Assembly: GCF_958298935.1 (NCBI RefSeq)
Contig: NC_084943.1
Coordinates: forward strand, 14,005,001-14,069,000
DNA length: 64,000 nucleotides
Direction: 5' to 3'
Source: Phragmites australis
Taxonomy: Eukaryota > Streptophyta > Magnoliopsida > Poales > Poaceae
Each line of letters begins with the position of its first letter. Position 1 is the first letter of the stretch. Under the pieces are notes generated by a model. That model saw only the letters and a program-made list of their open reading frames with translations. It searched no databases and was not told where the DNA came from. Below are positions 22,961-35,487 of this stretch, one piece after another. A program made the position numbers and the translations under genes.

Positions 22961-23821
22961 ATTGTCGTCCCTGCAATTCTTTTTCTGCCAAACACGCAAG
23001 TTGAAACAATCTAGGAACACTATCGTATTCTTTGTAATAAACTATGTCTTGAATTTCACACCTTAACCCTTCATAAAAGTGTGTCATTGCTGCCTCTTCA
23101 TCCTCAATAATATCACAACGCAATATACTAATTTGTAGCTCCTGATAATATTCTTCTACGGATCTATCACCTTAGTTTAAGCGCTGTAATTTCTTACGCA
23201 AATCACGTTTGAAAGAGGGTGGAATAAATCTGTTATGCATAGCAACCTTTAAAGCATTCCATGTCGTAGGCGCTAATCCATCGATGCAAACTCTATTCCA
23301 CCAGATGATTGTAAAATCTTTAAATTCACTAGTGGCTTGCCTAACTCTATGCACTTCAGGAACCAAATGAGCATTAAACTTTTGTTCGACCGTCATCTCC
23401 CAATCTAAATACTTTTCAGCATCATAAGCACCTTAGCAAATGGATCATCAATAACATATGGGTTATGTTGCTAAAAATCATTACCTATCATACCTTGATG
23501 GTTGAAGTTCAATCGATTCTGTTGTTGTGCATCAAAGGCGTCACGTTCTTGCCTCAAAATTTCTTCATCCGTGATGGACTCCTCTTGTTCATGAACTGCA
23601 ACATGAGGATTCAGTCGACCATTGTTCGGTGGCAGATTAACCAATCGATCAAAGCTTGTATTGAGTATTGCAATGCTTTCATTGAGTCGTTGCAATACGG
23701 TATTGGTTCCCGCAAGCTTCTTGTCAATGTTGTCACTAATAGTTTGCCGATGATCATCCAAAAACATTATGAGTTCTTCTCTCAAAACACACTCTTTCGC
23801 ATTCGATATTTCACCTGCCAT
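22961..23821 (-). pseudogene. Ty3/gypsy gag fragment (element E)
   Basis: Relative of the gag of element D at 38111-39061. The start ATG is at 23821 (MAGEISNAKECVLREEL). It continues through a capsid core (TVEQKFNAHLVPEVHRVRQA and WWNRVCIDGLAPTTW near 23390-23290, then KRDLRKKLQRLN) to a piece matching the end of the D capsid, where copia F leader takes over at about 22961. Several stops (for example after LQRLN at 23172). The rest of the element (zinc knuckle and pol) is missing. Confidence 0.8.
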
Positions 23822-25282
23822 GGTTGGTAGTAGACAGAAGATAACAAAAGATATTATCCCTATCAACTACTAGGTGGTGGAGGTGAAGTCACACACTCTC
23901 AAGTGTCTTACAATGCTCTTGCCAAGTGTTTTTACCATACACAGCAGTTAGTACAACCGGTGGCTGGTTCATGATATCTTATCGGGTGTGAGTGAGGTAG
24001 TTGCAAGGGGAGAAACCGTTCTGATCGAGAAAAGGTGTAGCTTGGACAGGTAATATTTAGTAGCAAGGAATATAAATAATTGAAATCAGATTAGCAAAGC
24101 TGAATAAAAATCCACAGTACTCGTCACAGTTACTGGCCCGAACACGTTCCTAGAACTAGCTCAAGCAAGCCGAAAACTATAACAGACACCAGCACAATGG
24201 AACAAAATTCGCAATGCAAACTAATTCTTTTTTCTTGAATTCTCTCTCTTCTTTTTTTTGCACTCTTTGCTTCTTCTCTTTTTTTTTCTTTGCTTCTTGC
24301 TTTCTTTTTTTTTTACGAATGTGACACAAATTCAGAACTCTTCTACTACCTTTTCAAAGACCAGTGAGGTATGTGGGTCACAAATTTTTTTAGAGAGTAG
24401 GGGTATAAAGGTAATATGATAATTCGATTAGTGGAGTTTTGACGTTGATGATCCAAAGGTTCTGATCAGAACAGATTAAGAATCCTCGCAACCACTACAC
24501 TACTCCATAGTTATCAACCATGCCAAAACACGGTTGACCTCGCCAAGAAGGCTTTTCCTGCAAGCGAATCGAGAACACAAGCAAGAACAGGTAGATGCAA
24601 TCTGAATATTGCTAAATACCAATGAAGCACTCGAGTTTAGGGTTCAACAAACCGATAAACGACGAAATTGTATTAAACAGAATAATCTAAGCTAAACTCA
24701 AACCTAAACTATGATGGCTACTGTGTATATATAGGGGGGCATGAGGAGGTCGACCTAGGATTGTGCAACCGTGGAGAGAGGCGTGCACAACCTGGACTCC
24801 GACTCCGACACGATTACAAAACCCGGCAGGGTTCAAAACGGTGACACAGCACAATATTCCTTTGAATCTGACTAAACTATAAAGAATATTTGGTTAAGCT
24901 CATATCCATTCGAAAGGGATCATCATAAGCTTTCCAAAATGTGCAAGATTGCCAAAAACGGACTTCGTATGAGAGAGTTATGCCCGTTTTACTGATGTGC
25001 TGTCCTGGAACTCGACTTCGACCACAACCACAACTAGAGCTCAGCCTTGAGTTCGAGTAGACTTTGCCTTCGAGGAGTGACATCCAAGTAAGGTTGTGGT
25101 GCTCCTCCCATGTTCCTATGAAACAAAACATCACAAGAATTTAGTAGTAATCCATCCAAGGAAACATGAACAGCAAGGAACGAGTTCACCTGGTGGTCTA
25201 ATTGTCATGCACGTGCTCTTGTAATTGGACTTTGTATGATTTGAGGATTATTGGTGGTATTGATCGTATCCGAAGGAGCCAT
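23822..25282 (-). mobile_element. Leader and LTR of gypsy element E, truncated
   Basis: The leader resembles that of element D (CTATCAACTACTAGGTGGTG at its start). From about 24440 the sequence is clearly related to the LTR of D: GACGTTGATGATCCAAAGG, GGTTGACCTCGCCAAGAAGG, then a CCTTCGAGG/GTTCCTATG section. It stops at GTATCCGAAGGAGC (25282), short of the D-type LTR end, where the inverted copia F LTR begins. The inner LTR edge could not be fixed (about 24365-24430). Confidence 0.7.
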
Positions 25283-26212
25283 GGGCTCATCATGGGGTAT
25301 GAGCAATAAAGATGGAATTTGCCCCTCCTTGATAACGGGAGAGATATCTTTGGATCCCTCGAGGTAGTTGGACTTAGAAAGTGTATGGCCATGCCAATAT
25401 GATTAAAGAGTTAATCATGATGAATCCACTACTTGATTGAATGAATGGTCGAGCTATCACAAGGGTGGCACGTATCTCGCCTTGAACTTGACTGGTATCA
25501 TGAGGCGAAGTGATCGGTGCATGTGTATATTAAGGTTCAGCCGATATGATCTTTTGTGTATACTTGGGAGTCAACATGTCCTGCTAGGGACCGCTTTTGA
25601 TTTCGGTTTGGAAATGGTTTTTGAGTCATAGCCGTTTGTACATGAACATAATGGGTCACACACTTAATGGGTTGGAACAAAATATGCGAATTGGATTTGT
25701 GTATATGGGTTTTGATTGGATTGTGATCCATGAGAAGTTAGAGTCTTAAAGGGCTTCCAATGTGGGAGCCTATTGGCAAGCTCTATATAAGGAGAGGTGT
25801 GGGTAGGACGTGCTGAGGTTGAGCCACTCTGAAACCCTAGCTGCAGCCTTTCACACGATCTCTCAAAACCCTAGCATCACGTGCGGTGCTAGCACATTGT
25901 CCCTCGGTATTTCTGCCCAATACATGTGGGTATCGTAGAGGCGCTGCTGCTATTGCGCCGCTGATCTTCTCAGTGAGTTGAACGCAACGTGGTCGAGGAG
26001 AGTGACCGCTTGTGCGAGGCTGGTCGCTGATGATCGAGAAGCTTCTCGAGGAGTTTGACGCGCACGACGTTGGATCGGTCTACTCCAACTCTTCTTCCGC
26101 TGCATTGCGCATCGAGTGGTAATGATCTATGATCTCCTACTAGCATGATTTCCTGGGTGAATGCAGTAGAAAATTTTGTTTTAGGCTAGCGTAGCCTGCC
26201 TATTCCCCAACA
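25283..26212 (+). repeat. Partial copia F-type LTR in inverted orientation
   Basis: About 930 bp matching the 3' two thirds of the 17322-18753 LTR, but on the opposite strand. It keeps the TATA box (25784-25790) and the terminal CCCCAACA at 26211-26212. The 5' part is missing and abuts gypsy E. It is therefore not the partner LTR of element F; a separate insertion followed by deletion, or an inversion, is needed. Confidence 0.85.
25784..25790 (+). promoter_or_regulatory. TATA box of the inverted F-type LTR
   Basis: TATATAA in AGCTCTATATAAGGAG, identical in context to the left copy at 17760-17766. Confidence 0.55.
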
Positions 26213-27339
26213 ATAAGTGCGACGCTTTTCAATCCAAAATGCATTTTTACAAAACAAAAGCCCCCAAATGGTGCCACAGAAGTAGTCTTCTCCTCATCTT
26301 CCCTATACATGCTAATCTGGTACCCGAAACAGGCATCTAAGAAGCTAAGAAGATCACTGCCAGTGGTTGAGTCAACAAGCTGGTCGATCTGGGGTAGAGG
26401 GAAGAGATCTTTCAAGCACGCCTTATTGAGGTCAGTGAAGTAGATGCACATCCTCCACTTACCATTGTGTTTTCGGACCATGACTGGATTAGCCAGCCAC
26501 TCTGGGTACTGTATTTCTCGGATGAAGCATGCTTTCAGGAGCTTTTCGATCTCCTTACGAAGTGCTTCCTTTCGGTCGGCTATGAACCAACACGCTTTTT
26601 GTTTGACCGGTCGTGCATCAGGTTGCATGGACAATCTGTGCTCGATCACGTCCCTTGGAACTCTGGGCATATCAAATGAAGTCCATGGAAAGACGTCTAC
26701 ATTTGCCTAGAGAAAAGTGATAAGCATGAGTTCCTATTTGAGGTCCAGAACGAGCCCTATTTGGACCACCATGCTCAGGTCGGAGTCGCCAAGGCATACT
26801 ACCTTGAGCCACTCGTCCTAACTAGCAGCGGCATGAATCTTCACGGGGTGGTGACTAGGCGTAGCATTCTCTAGCTGCGACCTAGGAGTTAGCTTGATCA
26901 TGTCGAGGCTCCTCTTGTCACAGTGCAGAGCCATCCTTGAGCTGCCAAAGATGATGGCCCTAGTTGCCCCAGGATTGCGTTATAAGCGGTCCTGAAGTCC
27001 ACCACATCAAACAGGACCTTTTTGGTCCTGAAGTTACATGGCGAGCCGAAAGTGACGGGTAGCTTGACCTGCCCCAAGGGCTTAGTCGAAGAGCTCGGGG
27101 TAATCCCAAAGAAGGGGGAGACGGTTTTAACACGCTCCTGGGGATCTGCAGGGAGTCCAGCACATCCGTGAAGAGGAGGTTGATAGACCACCCTCCATTG
27201 ATCAGCACGTGACCCAGTCGGATGTTCTGAACGGTGGGTTCGACTATAATAGGGTGGTGACCAGGTCGCGTGACACTTGTGGGCTGGTCGGCCTGACTGA
27301 AGGTAAGGGGTACCTCTGACCACTTCAGATGCGGGCTTG
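26213..27339 (-). pseudogene. Retand/Tat-like gypsy pol fragment (protease to RT), element H
   Basis: On the minus strand the protease-like end (TFGSPCNFRTKKVLFDVVDF, then RTAYNAILG near 26960) leads into a linker and the N-terminal half of RT (VPRDVIEHRLSMQPDARPVK, EWLANPVMVRKHNGKWRMCI, DLNKACLKDLFPLPQIDQLV), ending near FGLK at about 26230 where the F-type LTR cuts in. The right side is cut by the LTR of copia G. Stops and frame changes are present. It is probably the target into which both copia elements jumped. Confidence 0.82.
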
Positions 27340-28884
27340 TGTAGGATCAAATATGTGCAAAATACCCAATCAGAGGGGGGATTTGAATGATTGTGAAAAT
27401 CAAATTCAAATATTAACTCACCCAAATCGAAACTCGATATATACTCAGTATTCCACTCGAGACAGATTGCACAAGCTATAGTAAAAATGATGTAGAGAAA
27501 AATATGCTAGCTGGGTTGCTCTAATTTTGGTCAGTAGAAACTAGATTCAAATACAATACTAAACCCAACAAGAATCGAGTAAATCGGATATGTGGATCAA
27601 AAGTTATTTCTGGTCGAAGCAGACCATGTCAACCAGAATTGAGTAGATCAAAACCTAGTCGAGTTGACAAAAAACTACTCGAGATCAAACCAAATCCACT
27701 CGAAATTTTCTCAGATCAAACACTAGATATTCTAGAAAGGTTTTGGATGAATTAAACCAATACGAAACTTCATATAAACATGAAATTAATTGAAAACCAA
27801 AACTGAGCATGCAGAATATAAAATAGAGAGAAAATTCCAAATCAGCTACTCATCAACTTACGAAACTTGATTATCATTGCACAGATGAGTTTACAAGATG
27901 TCTCTCCAAAGCATCCAATAAGGATTTCCATGAAATCCCAAAACAGCTCTCTCTCGAGTTTCTTTATCTCTCTGCTGCGTTGTTCTGCCCTGTTTTGCGC
28001 TCTTCTACCCAATACAATAGACCTCTCTATTTATAGAGTATCCACACACGCAAACGTGACTGAATCGAACTACAACTCCCTGTTGTATTCAATCTAGTCT
28101 CTATTCTCCTCTTAATCACAAGAGGACAAACAACTTCTGCTAATTAAGCTAATTAGCCAACAACTCTTACGTAATCATGCATGCATATCTCCCATGCATA
28201 CCTGCATATACGTAACTAACTCAGAGTCCGTCTTTGATATTAACTCTAGTCTCAAGTCCAGCCACCACATAACTCCCTCGTGCCTGCTCTGACTTGAACA
28301 TGAATTAGTCTTCACGTCCTCTCACAATCGGATCACCTCCTGCAAAGCCTTGTCTCCATATGCATTATTTTCTCAGCTCGAACATCACGCATGACATCCT
28401 CGATCACCACGACCTCAGTTCCTCTTGAATCTAGTCGCCGATCCTCAGTTCCTCCCTGAACTTAGTTTGTCGATCTATTATTGACCACATTCGCCTTCGA
28501 GAAGCACCTCCATATGAATCAAACAACAATCGAGTACGAGCACTAGTCCTTCCTGACTTGACTCAAGATCAGTTTCACACAATACCACGCAAACTCCAAG
28601 CAAAATCAACATGCTAACAAAAGTATATCTTAGCAACTCATGAATATCAACCAAATGTCATTATGCTAAATCACTTTGCTCTACCAATTTCATCAATCAA
28701 ACCAAATTTTTATCACATGATCTCACAATCTTCATCTTGATGAAAACATTGGCAACCCTCATGTGAACGTTGGCAACCTTTTAACAGACATGATTTGATT
28801 TTAAAATCAAACTCAAAGTGAAATAAAAAGATCAACAAAAAATCCTTTGAAGAAAAATTTCGTAACTCTCTCCAAAAATGCTCA
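27340..28884 (-). repeat. 3' LTR of copia element G
   Basis: The outer edge TGTAGGATCAAATATG (plus) at 27340 is clear against the gypsy H sequence. The inner edge at 28884 is inferred from the polypurine tract AAGGGGGAGAGAAAG (minus, 28900-28886) directly upstream. A TATA box lies at 28028-28035. The length would be 1,545 bp. The inner edge could be wrong by tens of bases or more. Confidence 0.6.
28028..28035 (-). promoter_or_regulatory. TATA box of copia G LTR
   Basis: TATAAATA on the minus strand in ACTCTATAAATAGAGAGG, the strongest TATA word in this LTR. Confidence 0.55.
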
Positions 28885-29635
28885 ACTTTCTCTCCCCCTT
28901 TGGCAATTATTTCATCAAAAATTCAAAAGAGAGAATCAAGTCTTGTTATGTCAATCATTTCAAATATATAACAAATAATTGACCAAGCCACACTATCAAG
29001 GATACTTGCACCAACCCGTCTACACATATCAAAATATAGTGTGAGCAAAACTTATCAAGTATAATTAATGATTTATTTGCAAGGCATGGTCTCCCAATCT
29101 CAATCACTCGCATCCTCAATTTATATGCTATCAAAAACATGAATATCAAAAGGATGTCATTGTTTTGATTAAAAAAACATATAACAAGATGCCAATTTTG
29201 ATGTCAAGAACTTCTCATATTTTTTGCAAGGAATTATAAGCACCATCACCATATTCTATCCAACCATGCCAAGCCTATGTCAAAAAGACAATCAGAAACT
29301 TAAGACAATAATTATGGTCATGCACGACTTCTTTCAAGTTCATATCAAAGTGCAATGATAAGCAGTCACGAAAAAAAGAAGTGCGACAGTGCATCTTCCT
29401 TGATCTTTTATCTATCAACTATTATTCAGCACCTTTTCATTTCTTTGATTCTTTCACATATAGCATTTTTATTAAAGATAAAATTAATCAAGAGAGTGTA
29501 ACCATGAAAAAATTCAATTCAAGTTGTCATTCGATTTAAAAAGTCATGACAAAAACTACACAGTTACATATATAAATATGAAAGTGCAAAAACTCCTATG
29601 TAGCATAAGCACTAGCTTCAAAAGTCACATATGTA
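28885..29635 (-). other. 3' non-coding region of copia G with polypurine tract
   Basis: AT-rich DNA between the end of RNase H and the LTR, with the polypurine tract at 28886-28900. No envelope-like frame could be read here, though some SIRE elements have one. Confidence 0.5.
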
Positions 29636-32548
29636 TCAGATATGATGCTCATCATATTTTATTGTTTTTTTTTTCATTTTTATAAACTTCGACAAGTTCC
29701 AAGATATAAGAACTCCCCCTTGAAACAATCCCATAGGATGAATAACCGCAAGTTCTCCCCGAAGAAAAGTAAACCGAGAAGAATCCAAAGGTTTTGTAAA
29801 AATGTCTGCCAATTGGTGTTCAGTATTCATACGAAGAAGTTTAATGTTTCCTTTTTCAACATTGTCACTAAGAAAATGAAATCTGGTGTCAATGTGTTTA
29901 GTTCGAGAATGTTGCACAGGATTTTCAGCAATACTTATAGCACTAATGGTATCACAGAAAAGTGGAACACTCTCTAAATTAACCACATAATCTTTAAGTG
30001 TAGCAACTATACAAAGAGTTTGTAAACAACAACTAGCGGCCGCTACATATTTAGATTCAGCAGTAGATTGTGCAACAGAAGACTATTTCCTAGATGACCA
30101 TGCAACAAGAGAATTACCCAAGAAATGACATTTACTAGATGTATTTTTTTTCTATCAATTCTACAACCTCCAAAATCAGCATCAGAAAAAGCTCTTAAGC
30201 TAATAGATGAAAAAGCAGAAAGCCAAATACCAAAATCTTGAGTTCCATGAAAATACCTTAGAATTCGTTTGACAGCTTGTCGATGTGAACCACGTGGGGA
30301 AGCTTGAAATCATGCACACAAACATACAACAAATTGTATATCTAGCCTTGAAGCGGTGAGATACAAAAGTGATCCAATCATACTTCTATATTCTTTTTGA
30401 TCAACTAGCTCACCATCTTCATCAGGATCAAGTATCGTTGTTGCTCCAATGGGTGTCATGATCAGCTTGCTGTTTTTCATCTCAAAATTTTGTAGCAGGT
30501 CTCGTGTATACTTACTTTAATGCACAAAAATACCTTCTTTAGTTTGTTTGACTTGAAGTCCCAAAAAGTACGTTAGTTCACCCATCATACTCATCTCAAA
30601 TTCTCTGCTCATCATTTCTGAAAACTGGGACACCAAAGCATGAGAAGAATAACCAAAGATGATATCACCTACATAAATTTGAACAAATAGTTGACCATTA
30701 CCATGCTTGAGCACAAACAATGTCTTGTCCACTTTTCCTATTTCAAAACCTTTTTCAAGCAAAAAGGTTTTAAGCCTATCATACCACGCTCTAGGGGATT
30801 GTTTTAAACCATACAAAGCTTTAGACAACTTGTATACATAATCTGGATATTTAGAATTTTCAAAACTAGGTGGTTGCTTAACATAAATCACTTCATTTAT
30901 GTAGTGATTCAAAAAAGCACTTTTGACATACATTTGATATGATCTAAAGCCTTTAGATGCAGCAAAAGCTAAAATAATTCTAATGGCTTCTAGTCTAGCA
31001 ACCGGAGCAAATTTTTTCTTAAAATCTAGCTCTTCTACCTGTGTAAAACCTTGAACTACAAGTCTACCTTTGTTTCTAACAATAACACCATCATCACTTT
31101 GTTTATTTTTGAAAACCCATTTAGTACCAATATGTGTATGACCCAGAGGAGGTGCGACAAGCTTTCATACTTTGTTGCGTTCAAAATTTTCAAGTTCCTC
31201 ATGCATGGCATTGATCCAAGATTTGTTAGTTAATGATATAAAACATCTTTGGGTTCAAAATAAGCAATAAAACTGAATGAGTATGAGACTTAGAATCAAT
31301 AAACTTGGACCGTGTGACTCGCTCATGCAAATATCGAATCATCTGATCAGGTGGATGACTCCGCTGAATGTGCAAAGGAGCTATCACTCGAGGAACAATC
31401 TCTTCTTCTCCTTCAATACGCACAGATGATGTAGTAGCTTGAGGATGTCCAATTGTAGCTGAAGTGATCGAAGGTGTCAAGGGATTTACAACTGATTGTA
31501 TCATCGGAATTAAAATCTCATCCTCATCGGCCTCATCATCATCCACAAAAATGCTCTCAAAGTCCCCTTGAATATGTGTACCTGTATCTGCATCACTTGA
31601 TCTAGTTGTAGGACTAGTCTCATCAAAAGTAACCTCACATGTTTCAACAATTTTGTTAGTCTCCAAAACAAGCACTCGATAGCCACGAGTATGAGCAGGA
31701 TATCCAAGAAAATACCATTTGTTGATCTGGACTCAAATTTATCCAAATTTCTAGATTTCAGCACAAAGCATTTGCAGCCAAAAACTCGAAAGTGAGGTAC
31801 ACTAGGCCTATGTCCAAACCGTAACTCATATAAAGTTTTACCCAATTTAGATCTCAAGAAAACACGGTTTGAAACATAACAAGCAGTAGATATAGCTTCA
31901 GCCCAAAAATTTTTAGGAGTAAAAAATTCATCTAACATGGTCCTAGCCATCTCGACTAGAGTTCTATTCTTCCTTTCAACTACACCATTTTGTTGAGAAA
32001 CTCTAGATGATGAAAATTGATGTTCAATACCTTTCTCAGCACAAAAGTAATCAAAAGAAGAATTCTTAAATTCCATTCCATTATCACTTCTAATCGCTCT
32101 CAAAAATCCTGGGAGATCAACAGACAATCTAAGAAATAAACTTATAAAATAACCAAAAGCTTCATCCTTAGTGACATAAAGTAAACCCAAAAATATCTAG
32201 AGTAGTCATCAACAATAACAAACACATACCATTTACCTTCAAAAGATTGTACTCTAGAAGGACCAACAATATCAAGGTGTAAAAGTTGACGGGGTGTATT
32301 TATTATAACCATGGTAATAGGTGAATGTGAACCCGAATGCATTTTATCATGTCTACAAGAAGAGCAAACTAACTCGCTATCACCCTTAAGATTAGGCAAG
32401 CCACGAATAAGATCTAAACCACTAACTCGAGTAAGATGATCTATACCAATATTACCAAGTCCACGATGCTAAAATAATAAATTTTTAGAAACATTAGCAA
32501 CAAGACATCTAAGCTTAGAATAAGGTGATGCATCAAAATCAGCCTTAA
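29636..32548 (-). pseudogene. Copia pol of element G (pre-integrase, integrase, RT, RNase H)
   Basis: From right to left: pre-integrase zinc-binding part and integrase start (LVCSSCRHDKM, LLHLDIVGPSRVQSFEGKWY near 32400-32200), integrase core (IRSDNGMEFKNSSFDYFCAE, GVVERKNRTLVEMARTMLDE at 32190-31800), an acidic linker (31675-31226), RT (YVKQPPSFENSKYPDYVYKL, KALYGLKQSPRAWYDRLKTF) and RNase H ending in LADIFTKPLDSSRFTFLRG near 29800. The RT active site reads YVGD instead of YVDD (about 30680). Stops and frame changes separate the parts. It is not functional. Confidence 0.87.
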
Positions 32549-32557
32549 AAACACTTC
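32549..32557. repeat. 9-bp target duplication of the foldback, left copy
   Basis: AAACACTTC left of the foldback; the right copy at 62706-62714 is AACCTCTTC, matching at 7 of 9 positions. Nine bases is the Mutator-like size. The copia G reading frame continues across the pair. Confidence 0.75.
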
Positions 32558-33048
32558 GAGTTAATTTCACAAACCCACCATTTTCTTAGTCTAATAATCA
32601 CAAAACTACCACTTTTGTGGCTATTTCAAAAACCCACAATTATTTTAGGGTTCCTTCTCACAAAACTACCACTTCTACGATTCCATCGAATCGGTATGCT
32701 GTTCGAAATTCACTGTTCATCGATAGTGCTGTTTACGGACACGATGGTCTTCTGTTTCTCCAAAATTCAGTGGTCTTCTGTTTCTAAAAAATCCTAGAAC
32801 TTATTGTACATGTTTCATAATCCATATGAAACCCATTTTAATTGAATTCACCCAAAAGTCCTATGTAGAATTTAAATTAAAATTCTCCAAAAAAGGCTAG
32901 TTTGACAACTTCTAACAATTATTAGAGACTTAAATAAAATCCCAAAAATCTATAACAATTCACTAATATTCTTATTATATGACTTAATAATTTCTAAAAT
33001 TAGTTTCAGCCCTAGGTTATATGGTGAAAAAGTGAGTTCCTTTGTAAT
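32558..33048 (+). repeat. Left arm of the foldback
   Basis: 491 bp, reverse complement of the right arm with scattered differences. It contains the word CACAAAACTACCAC twice (near 32599 and 32656), so each arm has a small internal repeat near its tip. Confidence 0.88.
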
Positions 33049-33091
33049 ACTCCAGTTATATACAGCGTGATAGAATAGATGGAAATAGAGC

Positions 33092-33508
33092 ATTACAAAG
33101 GAAATCAGTTTTTCACCATATAACCTAGGGATGAAAATAATTTTAGAAATTATTCATCATATAATAAGAATGTTTGTGAATTTTATCAGATTTTTGAGAT
33201 TTTATTTAAGGCCCTAACAATTGTTAGAAGTTATTAAAGTAGCCTTTTTTGGAGAATTTTAATTTAAATTCTACACAAGATTTTTTTGTGTGAATTCAAT
33301 TAAAATATGTTGCACATGGATTATGGAACATGTAGAGAAAATTATAGGATTTATTGAGAAATAGAAGACAACTAATTTTTTAAGAAATAGAAGAGCATCG
33401 TGCCCATAAACAATACTATCGATGAATAGTGAATTTCAAACGACGGACTGACGGAATAACAAAAGTGGTAGTTTTATGAGAAGTAATCCTAAAATAGTGG
33501 TGGGTTTG
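33092..33508 (-). repeat. Right arm of the foldback, main part
   Basis: Inverted copy of the left arm from the loop outwards. It stops at the D insertion site (target bases GTTTG at 33504-33508). A second copy of its last 287 bp is found inside element D at 39287-39574. Confidence 0.88.
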
Positions 33509-34402
33509 TGATGAGAAATGTTGGCCTGATCTTCCGATAGGTAGTGATAAGTCGGTGGGTGGAGAACTCGACGTTGATGATCCAAAGGCTTCGACCCGAA
33601 CAGATCGTCTCCCTTACAATCACTACACCACAGCTCCGATGGTTATCAACCGTGTCGCGCGGTTGACCTCGCCAAGAAGGCTCAATCCCTTTAAGCGTAC
33701 CGAGAACACAAGCAAGAACGTAGAAGATGCAATCTGAAATATTGCGAATTGAATTCAAGCACTCGAAGTCGGGGTTCCACAAACACTTGCGGCGGCCTAG
33801 TCGGTCCGGAACAAGAGCGAAAATCTCACAACTGTGTGTAGACCCCCAACCCTAATTAGGGTGGCAGCTACTGTATATAAAAGACTAGGGTCGGCCAAGG
33901 ACCCCTGGACGCGTCCCTAATGGACTCCAACACGTTACACGGCCCAACGGCCCAAAAGATGGTGGCGCAGCACCCTGACAGATTCTAGACGTCCACTTGT
34001 TTCGACGATTCCCATTGACTCAGAATGAATTTGGACATAGGACCAGTACCATTGGAAAGCTTATCTCCTTAGCTTTCCAACCATGTGTAGAACGTCAAAA
34101 ACGGAGTCCGTATGCGTCCTAGGCGACGATTTTAGTGCGGACTGGTCCTGGACTCCGAAACGGACTCGAACTGGATTGGGCCTCCACCTTGGCTTGGGCG
34201 CCCTTGCTGTTCTTCTCCCGTGTTCCTAAGTAATAATACATCACAATTATTCAGTAGCATCCCATCCTCATCAAAATATAAAGGAACACTAAGGAACGAG
34301 CTCACCTCATGATTTAGTTGATGTGCACGAGCTCGTGTCAATGGATCTATTGTTGGAGGAATACTCAGTGTGTGTGTATCCGAAAGAGTGATGTCCTCAT
34401 CA
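33509..34402 (-). repeat. 3' LTR of gypsy D
   Basis: 894 bp, TGATGAG at the left edge and CTCATCA at the right. The polypurine tract GAGGGGGAGGA (minus) abuts the right edge at 34403-34413. The integrase reading frame runs 271 bases into this LTR and stops at 34132. Confidence 0.9.
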
Positions 34403-35469
34403 TCCTCCCCCTCTTGAATTGGAGTCATCCTCGACGCAATGTCATCTTCTTCTCTCAAGTAAGGCTTTAAATCTGAAATGTTAAATGTGGGACTAACCCT
34501 ATAATCTGCAGGCAACTCAAGATTATATGCATTATCATTGATCTTTTCCACAATTTTAAAAGGACCATCAGCTCGAGGTAGCAATTTAGACTTTCTCAAA
34601 TCAGGAAACCTATCTTTGCGCAAATGTAACCACACAAGATCACCAATTTCAAAAGTAATATGTTTCCGACCTTGGCTACCATAAGTTCTATACTTCTCAT
34701 TCATCTTTTCAATATTTTTCTTAGTCAACTCATGCATTTTTAGAATCAAATCAGCACGTGTCTTAGCATCAAAATTCAATTTCTCGGATGTTGGTAAAGG
34801 AAGTAAATCAATAGGGGCACGGGGGTTAAAACCATACACTACCTGAAACGGACTTACCTTGGTGGTGGAGTGAACTGATCTGTTGTAAGCGAACTCAATA
34901 TGGGGTAGACACTCTTCCCACATCCTCAAATTTTTCTTCAAAACAGCCCGCAACATGGTGGATAATGTGCGGTTCACAACCTCCGTTTGTCCATCGGTTT
35001 GAGGGTGACATGTCGTCGAAAACAGTAGCTTTGTCCCAAGTTTATTCCAAAGTGTCCTCCAAAAGTGGCTCAAAATTTTTGCATCACGATCCGAAACAAT
35101 GGTGTTAGGCACTCCATACAAGCGAATGATTTCCCTGAAAAACAAATCAGCTATGTTTGTAGCATCATCGCTCTTGTGACAAGGTATAAAATGTGCCATT
35201 TTTGAAAAACGATCCACAACGACAAATATACTATCCCTCCCCCTCTTGGTCCTAGGCAATCCTAAAACAAAATCCATAGAAATATCTTCCCAAGGCACAC
35301 TAGGAACAGGAAGAGGCATATAAAGTCCATGTGGGTTCAAGCGAGACTTAGCTTTATTGCAAGTAGTGCAGCGTGCCACGTAGCGCTCGACGTCGCGCCT
35401 CATCTTAGGCCAAAAGGAGTGAGTAGCCAGTACATCCTCGGTCTTCTTCACTCCAAAATGTCCCATCAA
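34132..35469 (-). pseudogene. Integrase part of gypsy D pol, extending into the LTR
   Basis: 445 codons. It opens with an HHCC zinc domain (HFGVKKTEDVLATHSFW, then CTTCNKAKS), then the DDE core: MDFVLGLPRTKRGRDSIFVV with the first Asp, VSDRDAKILSHFWR with the second, and HPQTDGQTEVVNRTLSTMLR with the Glu. The C-terminal DNA-binding part has LRKDRFPDLRKSKLLPRADG and SPTFNISDLKPY. About 90 further residues are encoded by the LTR. It is in frame with the RT block to its right, separated only by one TAG at 35488-35490. It would insert the cDNA into the genome. Confidence 0.87.
34403..34413 (-). other. Polypurine tract of gypsy D
   Basis: GAGGGGGAGGA on the minus strand, directly upstream of the 3' LTR. 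It lies inside the integrase frame, where it encodes acidic and glycine codons. Confidence 0.85.
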
Positions 35470-35487
35470 ACCACCTCCATGCGCTTC

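Noticed and set aside
26213..26217. Target duplication for the inverted F-type LTR (ATAAG against CAAGG at 17317-17321)
   Set aside because: The two five-base flanks do not match, so the two LTRs cannot be called ends of one insertion.
28885..29635. Possible envelope-like gene after copia G pol
   Set aside because: Only short frames, no signal peptide or membrane segments that could be defended.
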